Assembly: GCF_036226885.1 (NCBI RefSeq)
Contig: NZ_CP109027.1
Location: forward strand, 3,720,001 to 3,784,000
DNA length: 64,000 nucleotides
Direction: 5' to 3'
Source: Streptomyces sp. NBC_00663
GTDB lineage: Bacteria > Actinomycetota > Actinomycetes > Streptomycetales > Streptomycetaceae
The translations under genes were made by a program, and so were the position numbers. The notes beneath the pieces are model-generated. The model ran no database searches and was not told the origin of the DNA. It saw nothing but the letters and a program-made list of their open reading frames with translations. Below, piece by piece: positions 40,293 through 48,314 of this stretch; positions within the stretch are counted from its first letter, which is position 1, and each line of letters begins with the position of its first letter.

Positions 40293-41363
40293 GTGAAGCA
40301 GAGCCCTGCAACCCCGCTCCCCTCGCCCAAGGAACGCCGACGCCTGCGCGAGGCCGGGTCCCTGACGCAGGCTCAGGTCGCCGAACGGGTGGGGGTCACC
40401 CGGGAGATGGTCCGTGCGTGGGAGTCCGGCCGTACGAATCCCCGCGGACGCAAGCGGGAGGTGTACGCGAAGCTGCTGGGCACCTTGGCGGAAGAAGAGG
40501 AGCCCCGGCGGCCCGAGGTGACGGAACCTCAGGAGACGCTCGTGGAACCGGCCCCGCCGGCCCCTCCCCTGACCCCCGCTCAGGCCTTCGACGCGCTCTA
40601 CGCGTTCTGCGCTCCCGCCCTCGTCCGCCAGGCCTATCTGCTCACCGGGCGGCGCGAGCTGGCCCGCGAGTCAGTCGAGCGGGCGTTCCAGCTGGCCTGG
40701 CAGCGCTGGCCGGAGGTGGCGGTCGACCGTGACCCGGCGGGCTGGGTGCGGGCCACGGCGTACGAGTACGCCCTCTCCCCCTGGCACCGCTTCCGCCCCC
40801 GCTACCGCCACCCGGAGGCCCCGCCCGCCGACGCCTCCGACCGCGCCCTGATGGCCGTACTCCTACGTCTGCCGACGCCCCAGCGGCGCACGCTCGTGCT
40901 GTACGACGGTGTCGGCCTCGACCTGCCGGAGACGGCGGCGGAGACGGAGGCGAGCACGCCGGCGGCGGCCGGGCGGCTGATGAACGCGCGCGAGGCGATC
41001 GCCGCGCGGCTGCCGGAGCTCTCCGATCCCGCCGAGCTGCACCGCCGGCTGACCGAACTCGCCGCCACGGAGCGCTTGCGCGCGGCGAAGCCGCCGGTGG
41101 TGCGGACGGGGAGCGAACGCAGGGCCCGTTTCTGGACCCGGGCGGCGATCGCGTTCACGGTGGCGCTGATCGGCACGACGGCGTTGACGGTCCGGACGGC
41201 ACCTACGCATTACGAGCCGCCGATCGCGCCGGGCGCGGAGATTCAGGGGGTGCCGGAGAGGGTGGCGCAGGGTCCGCTGTCGGAGGCGGAGGTGGATCTG
41301 CGGGAGAAGCTGCGAGGGGAGATGACGAGCGGTCCGGTGAGACTGACACCGCTGAGTCGTTGA
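40293..41363 (+). CDS. XRE HTH / sigma-region-2-like / TM hybrid regulator
   Basis: 356 residues. An XRE helix-turn-helix lies at about residues 12-70 (LREAGSLTQAQVAERVGVTREMVRAWESGRTNP). An ECF region-2-like segment follows at about 100-165 (DALYAFCAPALVRQAYLLTGRRELARESVERAFQLAWQRWPEV...WVRATAYEYAL), with weak region-4-like helices after it. One TM helix is near 295 (RAAIAFTVALIGTTALTVRT), then an outer tail. Start GTG 40293 with AAAGGG upstream. The mixed architecture suggests a membrane-tethered regulator. Function unknown; see finding. Confidence 0.82.
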   Translation: MKQSPATPLPSPKERRRLREAGSLTQAQVAERVGVTREMVRAWESGRTNPRGRKREVYAKLLGTLAEEEEPRRPEVTEPQETLVEPAPPAPPLTPAQAFDALYAFCAPALVRQAYLLTGRRELARESVERAFQLAWQRWPEVAVDRDPAGWVRATAYEYALSPWHRFRPRYRHPEAPPADASDRALMAVLLRLPTPQRRTLVLYDGVGLDLPETAAETEASTPAAAGRLMNAREAIAARLPELSDPAELHRRLTELAATERLRAAKPPVVRTGSERRARFWTRAAIAFTVALIGTTALTVRTAPTHYEPPIAPGAEIQGVPERVAQGPLSEAEVDLREKLRGEMTSGPVRLTPLSR

Positions 41364-41406
41364 CCGCGGGCGCCCCAAAAAAAGGCCGGTCCAGTGGAGG
41401 TGCCTT

Positions 41407-41440
41407 CAGGGGCGCGGGGAACTACGCGACCAGCCACAAC
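41407..41440. repeat. Dispersed Streptomyces intergenic repeat, copy 1
   Basis: CAGGGGCGCGGGGAACTACG followed by CGACCAGCCACAAC. The core recurs at 59117-59150 in this window with few changes, and in my memory it is common downstream of genes in Streptomyces genomes. It can form small hairpins and lies after the stop of the XRE/sigma-like gene. Confidence 0.75.
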
Positions 41441-41465
41441 GCACCCGCACCCGACTCACAACGCG

Positions 41466-41503
41466 CAGTGGGCCCGCCCCCACCCCGGGGAACGGGCCCA
41501 CTG
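41466..41503. terminator. Bidirectional terminator between the XRE/sigma-like gene and sucD
   Basis: CAGTGGGCCCG (41466-41476) pairs perfectly with CGGGCCCACTG (41493-41503); inner CCCC/GGGG extends the stem. It lies 21 bp beyond the sucD stop. Confidence 0.82.
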
Positions 41504-41523
41504 ACGGTCAGCTGTATACCTGC

Positions 41524-42408
41524 TCAGCCGGCCAGGATCTCGCGCGCCAGCTTCGCCGTCTCGGTCGGCGTCTTGCCGACCTTGACGCCGGCGGCCTCAA
41601 GGGCCTCCTTCTTCGCGGCGGCCGTACCGGAGGAGCCGGAGACGATGGCGCCGGCGTGGCCCATGGTCTTGCCCTCGGGCGCGGTGAAGCCCGCGACGTA
41701 GCCGACGACCGGCTTCTTCACGTTCTCCGCGATGAACGCGGCCGCGCGCTCCTCGGCGTCGCCACCGATCTCACCGATCATCACGATCAGGTCGGTGTCG
41801 GGGTCAGCCTCGAACGCGGCGAGCGCGTCGATGTGCGTCGTACCGATGACCGGGTCGCCACCGATGCCGACGGCCGACGAGAAGCCGATGTCACGGAGCT
41901 CGTACATCATCTGGTACGTCAGCGTGCCGGACTTCGAGACCAGACCGATGCGGCCCGGCTTCGTGATGTCGCCCGGGATGATGCCGGCGTTGGACTGGCC
42001 CGGGGTGATGAGACCGGGGCAGTTCGGGCCGATGATGCGGGTCTTGTTGCCCTTCGACACGGCGTAGGCGTAGAACGCCGCCGAGTCGTGGACCGCGATG
42101 CCCTCGGTGATGACGACCGCGAGCGGGATCTCGGCGTCGATCGCCTCGACCACGGCGGCCTTGGCGAAGGCCGGCGGCACGAAGAGGACGGACACGTTCG
42201 CGCCCGTCTTCTCGATCGCCTCGGCGACGGTGCCGAAGACCGGGATCTCGGTGCCGTCGACGTCCACAGTCGTGCCCGCCTTGCGCGGGTTCACGCCACC
42301 GACGATGTTCGTGCCGTCGGCGAGCATGAGCTTGGTGTGCTTCATGCCCGTGGAGCCGGTCATGCCCTGGACGATGACCTTGCTGTCCTTGTTCAGGAAG
42401 ATAGCCAT
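41524..42408 (-). CDS. sucD: Succinyl-CoA ligase, alpha subunit
   Basis: 294 residues. The CoA-binding Rossmann domain has VQGMTGSTGMKHTKLM. The active-site His that is phosphorylated is in TMGHAGAIVSG. GPNCPGLITPG is the second CoA ligase signature. It works with SucC to make ATP or GTP and succinate from succinyl-CoA. ATG 42408 is 21 bp after the sucC stop, with GAAGAGGG upstream. Confidence 0.97.
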   Translation of the reverse strand: MAIFLNKDSKVIVQGMTGSTGMKHTKLMLADGTNIVGGVNPRKAGTTVDVDGTEIPVFGTVAEAIEKTGANVSVLFVPPAFAKAAVVEAIDAEIPLAVVITEGIAVHDSAAFYAYAVSKGNKTRIIGPNCPGLITPGQSNAGIIPGDITKPGRIGLVSKSGTLTYQMMYELRDIGFSSAVGIGGDPVIGTTHIDALAAFEADPDTDLIVMIGEIGGDAEERAAAFIAENVKKPVVGYVAGFTAPEGKTMGHAGAIVSGSSGTAAAKKEALEAAGVKVGKTPTETAKLAREILAG

Positions 42409-42429
42409 GGCTGTTCTGTCCCTCTTCCC

Positions 42430-43608
42430 TTACTTCGCAGCCGCGAGCTCGGCGGCCTTGTCGGCCGCGCCGTCCATGGTGTCCACGCGCTGGACCAGCG
42501 GGTGGTTGGCGTCGGAGAGGATCTTGCGACCCAGCTCGGCGTTGTTGCCGTCCAGCCGGACGACCAGCGGCTTGGTGACTTCCTCGCCCTTGTCGGCGAG
42601 CAGCTGAAGCGCCTGCACGATGCCGTTGGCGACCTCGTCACAGGCGGTGATGCCACCGAAGACGTTGACGAAGACCGACTTGACGTCGGGGTCGCCGAGG
42701 ATGATCTCCAGGCCGTTCGCCATGACGGCGGCGGAGGCGCCACCACCGATGTCGAGGAAGTTGGCCGGCTTCACGCCACCGTGGTTCTCACCGGCGTACG
42801 CGACGACGTCCAGGGTGCTCATGACGAGACCCGCGCCGTTGCCGATGATGCCGACCTCGCCGTCGAGCTTGACGTAGTTGAGGTTCTTCTCCTTGGCGGC
42901 GGCCTCGAGCGGGTTGGCCGCGTCCTTGTCCTGGAGGGCCTCGTGCTCCGGCTGACGGAACTCGGCGTTCTCGTCGAGGGAGACCTTGCCGTCGAGGGCG
43001 ATGACCTCGCCGGAGGCGACCTTGGCCAGCGGGTTGACCTCGACGAGGAGGGCGTCCTCCTCGATGAAGGTCTTCCAGAGGGTGACCAGGACGTTCTCGA
43101 CCTTGTCGGCCACCTCGGCCGGGAAGTTCGCGGCCTCGACGATCTGGCGGGCGACCTCGGGGGTCACACCCACGTTGGCGTCGATCGGCGTCTTGGCGAC
43201 GGCCTCGGGGCGGGTCTCCGCCACCTCCTCGATCTCCATGCCGCCCTCGACGGACGCGATGGAGAGGAAGGTGCGGTTGGCACGGTCCAGGAGGTAGGAG
43301 ACGTAGTACTCCTCCACGATCTCCGGGGCCGTCTCGGCGATCATCACCTTGTGGACCGTGTGGCCCTTGATGTCCATGCCGAGGATGTTGGTGGCGTGCT
43401 CCACGGCCTCGTCGGCGGTGGCGGCGAGCTTCACGCCACCGGCCTTGCCACGGCCGCCGACCTTCACCTGGGCCTTGACTACGGACTTGCCACCGAGACG
43501 CTCAGTGGCTGCGCGGGCCGCCTCAGGCGTGTCGATGACTTCACCGGCCAGCACCGGTACATCGTGCTTGGCGAAGAGGTCCCTCGCCTGGTACTCGAAC
43601 AGGTCCAC
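42430..43608 (-). CDS. sucC: Succinyl-CoA ligase, beta subunit
   Basis: 392 residues. The ATP-grasp N-terminus (MDLFEYQARDLFAKHDVPV, KAQVKVGGRGKAGGVK) and the C-terminal ligase domain (FLDIGGGASAAVMANGLEIIL, FVNVFGGITACDEVANGI) are clear. GTG start at 43608, from which the protein begins MDLFEYQ. It heads the sucC-sucD operon; the upstream 260 bp should hold the promoter. Confidence 0.97.
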   Translation of the reverse strand: MDLFEYQARDLFAKHDVPVLAGEVIDTPEAARAATERLGGKSVVKAQVKVGGRGKAGGVKLAATADEAVEHATNILGMDIKGHTVHKVMIAETAPEIVEEYYVSYLLDRANRTFLSIASVEGGMEIEEVAETRPEAVAKTPIDANVGVTPEVARQIVEAANFPAEVADKVENVLVTLWKTFIEEDALLVEVNPLAKVASGEVIALDGKVSLDENAEFRQPEHEALQDKDAANPLEAAAKEKNLNYVKLDGEVGIIGNGAGLVMSTLDVVAYAGENHGGVKPANFLDIGGGASAAVMANGLEIILGDPDVKSVFVNVFGGITACDEVANGIVQALQLLADKGEEVTKPLVVRLDGNNAELGRKILSDANHPLVQRVDTMDGAADKAAELAAAK

Positions 43609-43870
43609 GCGCTTCCGTCCCTATCAGTGATCTCGCGGTTCGTTGTCTGCGTGGGCGTGCCGCGAGGGCAACGTGACGTCCGACCACTGTCTGTGTCACA
43701 AGGGAGGCGCACACGGTGTCCGAGCGCGCGGCATGTCCGTCTCGCAGGTTATCGCTGGTTGCGGAGGGCCCCTAAATCGAGGGTCACACCTGAGCGGTGA
43801 TACCTGTCACATGATGCCGCCCTCACTGGCACGGCGTGCCGTATGTGAGGCCTTCGGAACACAGGCGAAA
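43609..43870. other. sucC promoter region
   Basis: With the terminator and repeat fragment below, this is a 436-bp gap. No ORF is convincing. On the minus strand two TGTGAC-type blocks occur (near 43693-43699 and 43785-43812: TGTGACAGG and AGGTGTGAC), a direct repeat that could be an operator. GATAAC is a possible -10. No riboswitch signature was found. Confidence 0.5.
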
Positions 43871-43906
43871 GGGCCTCACCGGGCTGGGGTTGACCCGGTG
43901 AGGCCC
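43871..43906. terminator. Terminator downstream of the 44045-45664 gene
   Basis: GGGCCTCACCGGG (43871-43883) pairs perfectly with CCCGGTGAGGCCC (43894-43906), a 13-bp stem with a 10-base loop. It separates the secreted-protein gene from the sucCD promoter. A fragment of the dispersed repeat (CCCCTTAGGGGCGCGG) lies beside it at about 43917-43932. Confidence 0.88.
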
Positions 43907-44044
43907 CCTGAACAGCCCCTTAGGGGCGCGGAGCCGATGATCCCCACCCCAATGGGGACCGCCCGGCTCCGACCGCGAGGGGCCACGCCGGACGAGCCGT
44001 TGGCTTTCGGCCGTCCGGGGCGTGCGTCCTCGCGGAGTCGAGGG

Positions 44045-45664
44045 TCAGACGCCGTACTGCGTCCCGTACGGGTGCTGGGCGTATCCCGGGGTGATCGACT
44101 CGGCGACACCCTGGACACCGGTGACGGCGTTTCCGGCGACGGGAGTCACACCGTCGACCGTGTGCCCGACGACGGGCGCGACCGCGTCGACGGTCGGCGC
44201 CACGTCGCCCGTGACGCCGTGCGCGAAGGGAGCGACATCCCCGGTGACGCCGTACGCGAAGGCCTCGGCGCTGCCGCCGACGCCCTGGACGACCGGCTGC
44301 ACCAACGCGACGACCGGCTCGACCGCGCCCGCGACGCCGTACGCGAACGGAGCCACGTCCTGGGTCACGCCGGACGCCAGACCGGTGGCGTGCCCGGCCA
44401 CGCCGTACGCGAGCGGGGCCACCCCGCCGACGGTCTCCCGCACATCCCCCGTCACGCCGTACGCCAGCGCCCCCGCGTCGACCACGGCCTGCCCCGCGAC
44501 GGGCACCACCCCGCGCACGGCGGTGTTCGCGACCGGCGGGAGCACGGCACCGGTGACATCCACGGCGACCTGCCCGACGAGACCGGTGGCATACGGGGGC
44601 ACATCGCCGACGACACCGACCGCGCCTTGGCGGACACCGGTGACGGTGGCGGAGGCGACCTGGCTGACGCCGGCGACTGTGTTGGTGGCCACGGGGACGA
44701 CGCCGGTGACTGTGGCGGCGGCGACCTGGCTGACGCCGGTGACGGCGTCAGTGGCGACCGGGACGACGCCGGTGACTGTGGCGGCGGCGAGCGGGGCGAT
44801 GCCGTTCACCGCGGTGGTGGCCAGTGGCGGGACGGCTGTGGCTGTGGTCTCGGCGGCGATGGGGGCGAGGGCGGTGGGGAGGGCGGTGGCGGTGCCGAGG
44901 GCATGCTCGTGTGCGTCGGCCACCCGGCCCTCGGCGCCGGTGAGGGCCGAGTGCGCGGTGGCGGTCGTGGCCGACGTGGTGCGGCCCGCGCCCGCCACGA
45001 CCTGCTGCGCCTTCGTCCGTACGACGCCGTCGACGCCCTGCGCCTGGGTGCGCGCCGCCGACCGGGCGCCCTGGAGCTTGGTCTGGGCGCCCGCGAGGGC
45101 CCGCTCCAGCTCCGGGGCGAACGCGACGAGGGGTCCGAAGAGGTAGTCGACCTCGTCCTGCGGGGTGCCCGCGTCGGAGAGGGTGGTTCGGGCGGCGGCC
45201 CGCGCGGTGGTCTGCGCGTGGCCGACCGTCTCGCTGGCCGGCGTCCTGGCCTGGGCCAACGCCCGGTTCTGCTGGGCCTGCGCGGCTCGGGCGGCCTTCG
45301 CTCCCTGGATCGCCGCGGCGCCCTTGATCTTCGACGCCTTGGAGGTCGGGGCGGTCGCGGCGGCGGGGACGGAGGTGACGGGCTTCGTCTGCTGGGCGGT
45401 GGCGGTGGCCTCGGCCGTCGCGTCCGCGGCCGTGTCCTCCACCGTGGAGGTCACGCCGGAGACGACGCCGTCGACCGTGTCGGTCACGCCGGTCAGGGTG
45501 TCCGAGACCGTGTCGGTGACGCCGTTCGTGAGGTCCGTCGTCGTGTCCGGGACGGAGAGGGAGGAGGCCGGCAGCTCGTCGGCGCTCGCGGCACTGGAGC
45601 CGAGCGCCCACGCGCCGGTGACGCCGGCGGCTATGACGATGGAGCGGCGGATGTTCTTGTTCAT
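44045..45664 (-). CDS. Repeat-rich secreted protein of unknown function
   Basis: 539 residues. The signal peptide is SIVIAAGVTGAWALGSSAASA. The middle is Ala/Thr/Gln-rich and helical (about 60-250). From about 260 the protein is made of short hydrophobic repeats, including a 22-residue unit TVTGVVPVAT.AVTGVSQVA.A coded by a 66-bp DNA repeat near 44640-44790, and YGVTGDVAPFA units. There are no Cys residues and no anchor. It could be an amphipathic surface or aerial-hypha protein; that is speculation. Confidence 0.78.
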   Translation of the reverse strand: MNKNIRRSIVIAAGVTGAWALGSSAASADELPASSLSVPDTTTDLTNGVTDTVSDTLTGVTDTVDGVVSGVTSTVEDTAADATAEATATAQQTKPVTSVPAAATAPTSKASKIKGAAAIQGAKAARAAQAQQNRALAQARTPASETVGHAQTTARAAARTTLSDAGTPQDEVDYLFGPLVAFAPELERALAGAQTKLQGARSAARTQAQGVDGVVRTKAQQVVAGAGRTTSATTATAHSALTGAEGRVADAHEHALGTATALPTALAPIAAETTATAVPPLATTAVNGIAPLAAATVTGVVPVATDAVTGVSQVAAATVTGVVPVATNTVAGVSQVASATVTGVRQGAVGVVGDVPPYATGLVGQVAVDVTGAVLPPVANTAVRGVVPVAGQAVVDAGALAYGVTGDVRETVGGVAPLAYGVAGHATGLASGVTQDVAPFAYGVAGAVEPVVALVQPVVQGVGGSAEAFAYGVTGDVAPFAHGVTGDVAPTVDAVAPVVGHTVDGVTPVAGNAVTGVQGVAESITPGYAQHPYGTQYGV

Positions 45665-45832
45665 GAGTACGTCAGATCCTCGGGAACTGGAGGTCCGAAG
45701 GCCCTGGGGGTACGGGCCGGCTTCGGGTGGCTGGGGACATGTCCGGCGGCGCTTCGCAGAGAAGCGGCCCGGACCGGCAGGCAGACCTGGTCCGCCCCCG
45801 CGCGGCAGGTCGGCGGCGGGGGGAGCGCCTGC

Positions 45833-46747
45833 CTAGGCCGGGGAAACCGGAATGTCCCGGTGCCTGTCCCGCGTGCCGTCCGCGTCGGCCCGCACGATGC
45901 CGCCCGGCACGAGCCGCAGCGGTGCCCGGTCGTTCAGGGACACGGCCTGGGCGTCACCGTGCCGCGACGAGCCGTTGTCCACGCCGGGCCGATGGCCCAG
46001 AGCCCAGCCCTGGTCACCCACGGGCGCCGGCTGCACGGGGACGTACCCGGCCGACACGGCGGCACGATGTCCGTGCGCCCGGGCCGGCGTACCCGTCGCG
46101 AGGGAACCGGCGACGGACGGCGGGCCGTAGTCGCCGATGACCGTACGCGCGGCCTCGGCCGCCTTGCCGGAGTCGTGTCCACGGGTCGAACCGTGTCCGT
46201 CGATCGAGTCGTGTCCGTCGATCGAGTCGTGTCCGACGGTCGAGCCCTGCGCCGGGGCGTCCGGCCGGGGCGTCTCCACGACCGGCGCCGGCAGGGTCCG
46301 CACCGGCGGCACCGGTACGGCCGGCAGCTCAGGCGCGGACGGGAAGGACGGCAGGCTCGGCAACGACGACAGCGGCGGCACCTGCTCCGGCACCTCGGCC
46401 AGCTCATCGGTGACGGTCTCCACGAGGTCACCGACCGGCTGTACGACCTTGCCGTCCACGGCTCCGACGACCTGCTCGGTCACCGGGCGGAGCACCTTGT
46501 CCTCGGCCGTACCGCCCGTGGCGGTCGCCGAGGTCACGGACGTCACCACGGACGTCGCCGTGGGCAGACCCTCCGCCGCGCTCGCCCGCTCCCCGCAGAG
46601 GAAGCCGAGCGCGAACAACCCGCCCACCAGCACGACCACTTGCAGCGCACGCCGCCCCACCGCCGTGCGCAACACGCGCAGGGCGGCACCAGGCAGCGCG
46701 GCTGACCAGGTCAAGACGGGTGGGTCCTCCCGTACGGCGGAACACAT
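45833..46747 (-). CDS. Secreted Pro/His-rich protein
   Basis: 304 residues from MCSAVRE. The N-terminus has a long signal region (RRALQVVVLVGGLFALGFLCGERASA). The next part is Val/Thr/Pro-rich with GHDSIDGHDSIDGHGST repeats and a His/Arg-rich C-terminus. A TTG start after GGGAGG at about 46712 would shorten the protein. It lies 168 bp upstream of the repeat-rich secreted gene on the same strand; the two share VTDTV/VTSV-type segments and may act together. No domain recognised. Confidence 0.7.
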   Translation of the reverse strand: MCSAVREDPPVLTWSAALPGAALRVLRTAVGRRALQVVVLVGGLFALGFLCGERASAAEGLPTATSVVTSVTSATATGGTAEDKVLRPVTEQVVGAVDGKVVQPVGDLVETVTDELAEVPEQVPPLSSLPSLPSFPSAPELPAVPVPPVRTLPAPVVETPRPDAPAQGSTVGHDSIDGHDSIDGHGSTRGHDSGKAAEAARTVIGDYGPPSVAGSLATGTPARAHGHRAAVSAGYVPVQPAPVGDQGWALGHRPGVDNGSSRHGDAQAVSLNDRAPLRLVPGGIVRADADGTRDRHRDIPVSPA

Positions 46748-46875
46748 CACGCGTGACGAGCTAGAAGAGGCGTCGATACTCGCACGGGAGTGCGGAGGTT
46801 GCGCAAGCCCCCTGTTACCGATGGGTACTCATGTCCGTTTTGCTGGCTCTATTCGATGGTCACCGGGTCGACAAA

Positions 46876-48039
46876 TCACCCCTCCGGCACCGGAATCGGC
46901 CGTTTCTCGATCGCCGCCGCCATGACCTCAGGGAACAGGTCCGGCGTACAGGCGAAGGCGGGTGCGCCCAGCGCGGCGAGCGCCGCCGCGTGCTCCCTGT
47001 CGTAGGCCGGCGCCCCCTCGTCGGACAGCGCGAGCAGCGTCACGAACTGCACGCCCGAGGCCTTCATCGCCGCGACCCGCTTGAGCATCTCGTCGCGTAT
47101 GCCGCCCTCGTACAGGTCGCTGATCAGCACGACGACCGTCTCCGCGGGCCGGGTGATCTGCGACTGGCAGTACGCGAGCGCCCGGTTGATGTCCGTGCCG
47201 CCGCCGAGCTGGGTGCCGAAGAGAACGTCGACGGGATCGTCCAGCAGGTCGGTGAGGTCGACGACCGCGGTGTCGAAGACGACGAGTCTCGTGTCGATGG
47301 ACCGCATGGAGGCGAGCACCGCCCCGAACACGGACGCGTACACGACCGACGCCGCCATCGACCCCGACTGGTCGATGCAGAGGACGACCTCCTTCTTCAC
47401 CGACCGCGAGGCCCGCCCGTAACCGATGAGCCGCTCGGGCACGATCGTCCGGTACTCCGGCAGGTAGTGCTTGAGGTTGGCCGCGATCGTGCGGTTCCAG
47501 TCGATGTCGTGGTGGCGGGGCCGGTTGACCCGGGCGCTGCGGTCGAGGGCGCCGGTGAGGGTGGCCCGGGTCCGGGTGGCGAGCCGCTGCTCGAGATCCT
47601 CGACAACCTTGCGCACGACCGCCCTTGCCGTCTCCTTCGTCGTCTCCGGCATCGCCTTGTTGAGCGAGAGCAGCGTGCCGACGAGATGCACGTCGGCCTC
47701 CACCGCCTCCAGCATCTCCGGCTCCAGCAACAGCGTGGCAAGGCCGAGCCGGTCGATGGCGTCGCGCTGCATCACCTGCACGACCGAGGACGGAAAGTAC
47801 GTCCGGATGTCGCCGAGCCAGCGCGCCACGGCCGGCGCCGAGGCCCCCAGCCCCGCCGAACGGTCCCGCCCCGACTGCCCCTGCCGGTCCCCCTTCCCGT
47901 ACAACGCGGCAAGCGCCCCGTCCATGGCGGCGTCCTGCCCGGAGAGCGTGCACCCGGTCCCGTCCGCCGCATCCCCACCGAGCACCAGCCGCCACCGCCG
48001 CAACCGCTCCTGCACCGGGTCCACCACCACGCCCGTCAT
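46876..48039 (-). CDS. VWA-domain protein of the MoxR/DUF5682 operon
   Basis: 387 residues. A helical N-terminal half (about 1-210) precedes a von Willebrand A domain with MIDAS residues DQSGSM (Asp223, Ser225, Ser227). The later metal-site residues are in LGGGTDIN and LISDLYEGG. MoxR ATPases usually act with VWA proteins as metal-insertion or remodelling chaperones. ATG 48039 overlaps the preceding small ORF stop (ATGA), with GGGGG upstream. It is last in the four- or five-gene minus-strand operon from 52111. Confidence 0.92.
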   Translation of the reverse strand: MTGVVVDPVQERLRRWRLVLGGDAADGTGCTLSGQDAAMDGALAALYGKGDRQGQSGRDRSAGLGASAPAVARWLGDIRTYFPSSVVQVMQRDAIDRLGLATLLLEPEMLEAVEADVHLVGTLLSLNKAMPETTKETARAVVRKVVEDLEQRLATRTRATLTGALDRSARVNRPRHHDIDWNRTIAANLKHYLPEYRTIVPERLIGYGRASRSVKKEVVLCIDQSGSMAASVVYASVFGAVLASMRSIDTRLVVFDTAVVDLTDLLDDPVDVLFGTQLGGGTDINRALAYCQSQITRPAETVVVLISDLYEGGIRDEMLKRVAAMKASGVQFVTLLALSDEGAPAYDREHAAALAALGAPAFACTPDLFPEVMAAAIEKRPIPVPEG

Positions 48040-48314
48040 ACGCCGACCCCCTTGCGGGACCGACCCGTCAGAGCCTGCCGGGCAGCAGTCCCGCACCCCG
48101 ACCGCCCTGATGCCGGATCACGCGGTGCGGCGTTCCACCCCGCCCCCGCCTGCCCTGCCATGGACCACCCCGGCTCCTCCGGTTCCGCCAGGGGGCGCGC
48201 CCAGAGTGGCATCACCCGCACGCTCGTCGTCGGCGGCTCCGCGCCCCGCCCGTCCGTGACCGTGTCCGCGCCCTCGGCGTTCGCTCCCGGTCCGCTCATC
48301 CGCTCGGTCGTCAT
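48036..48314 (-). CDS. Small ORF joining DUF5682 and VWA genes
   Basis: 92 codons. Its ATG overlaps the DUF5682 stop as ATGA (48311-48314), and its own TGA overlaps the VWA ATG as ATGA (48036-48039). So it fills the joint exactly on both sides. The protein is Gly/Ala/Pro-rich with one Trp-rich stretch (VMPLWARPLAEPEEPGWSM). Third-position GC is high in the first 50 codons and falls later, so the C-terminal half may be only spacer. No family recognised. Confidence 0.5.
   Translation of the reverse strand: MTTERMSGPGANAEGADTVTDGRGAEPPTTSVRVMPLWARPLAEPEEPGWSMAGQAGAGWNAAPRDPASGRSGCGTAARQALTGRSRKGVGV

Noticed and set aside
43643..46705. 1020-codon plus-strand frame opposite the secreted-protein genes
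   Set aside because: Shadow frame. The product is repeat-rich only because the minus-strand gene is; the minus genes have signal peptides and start sites.
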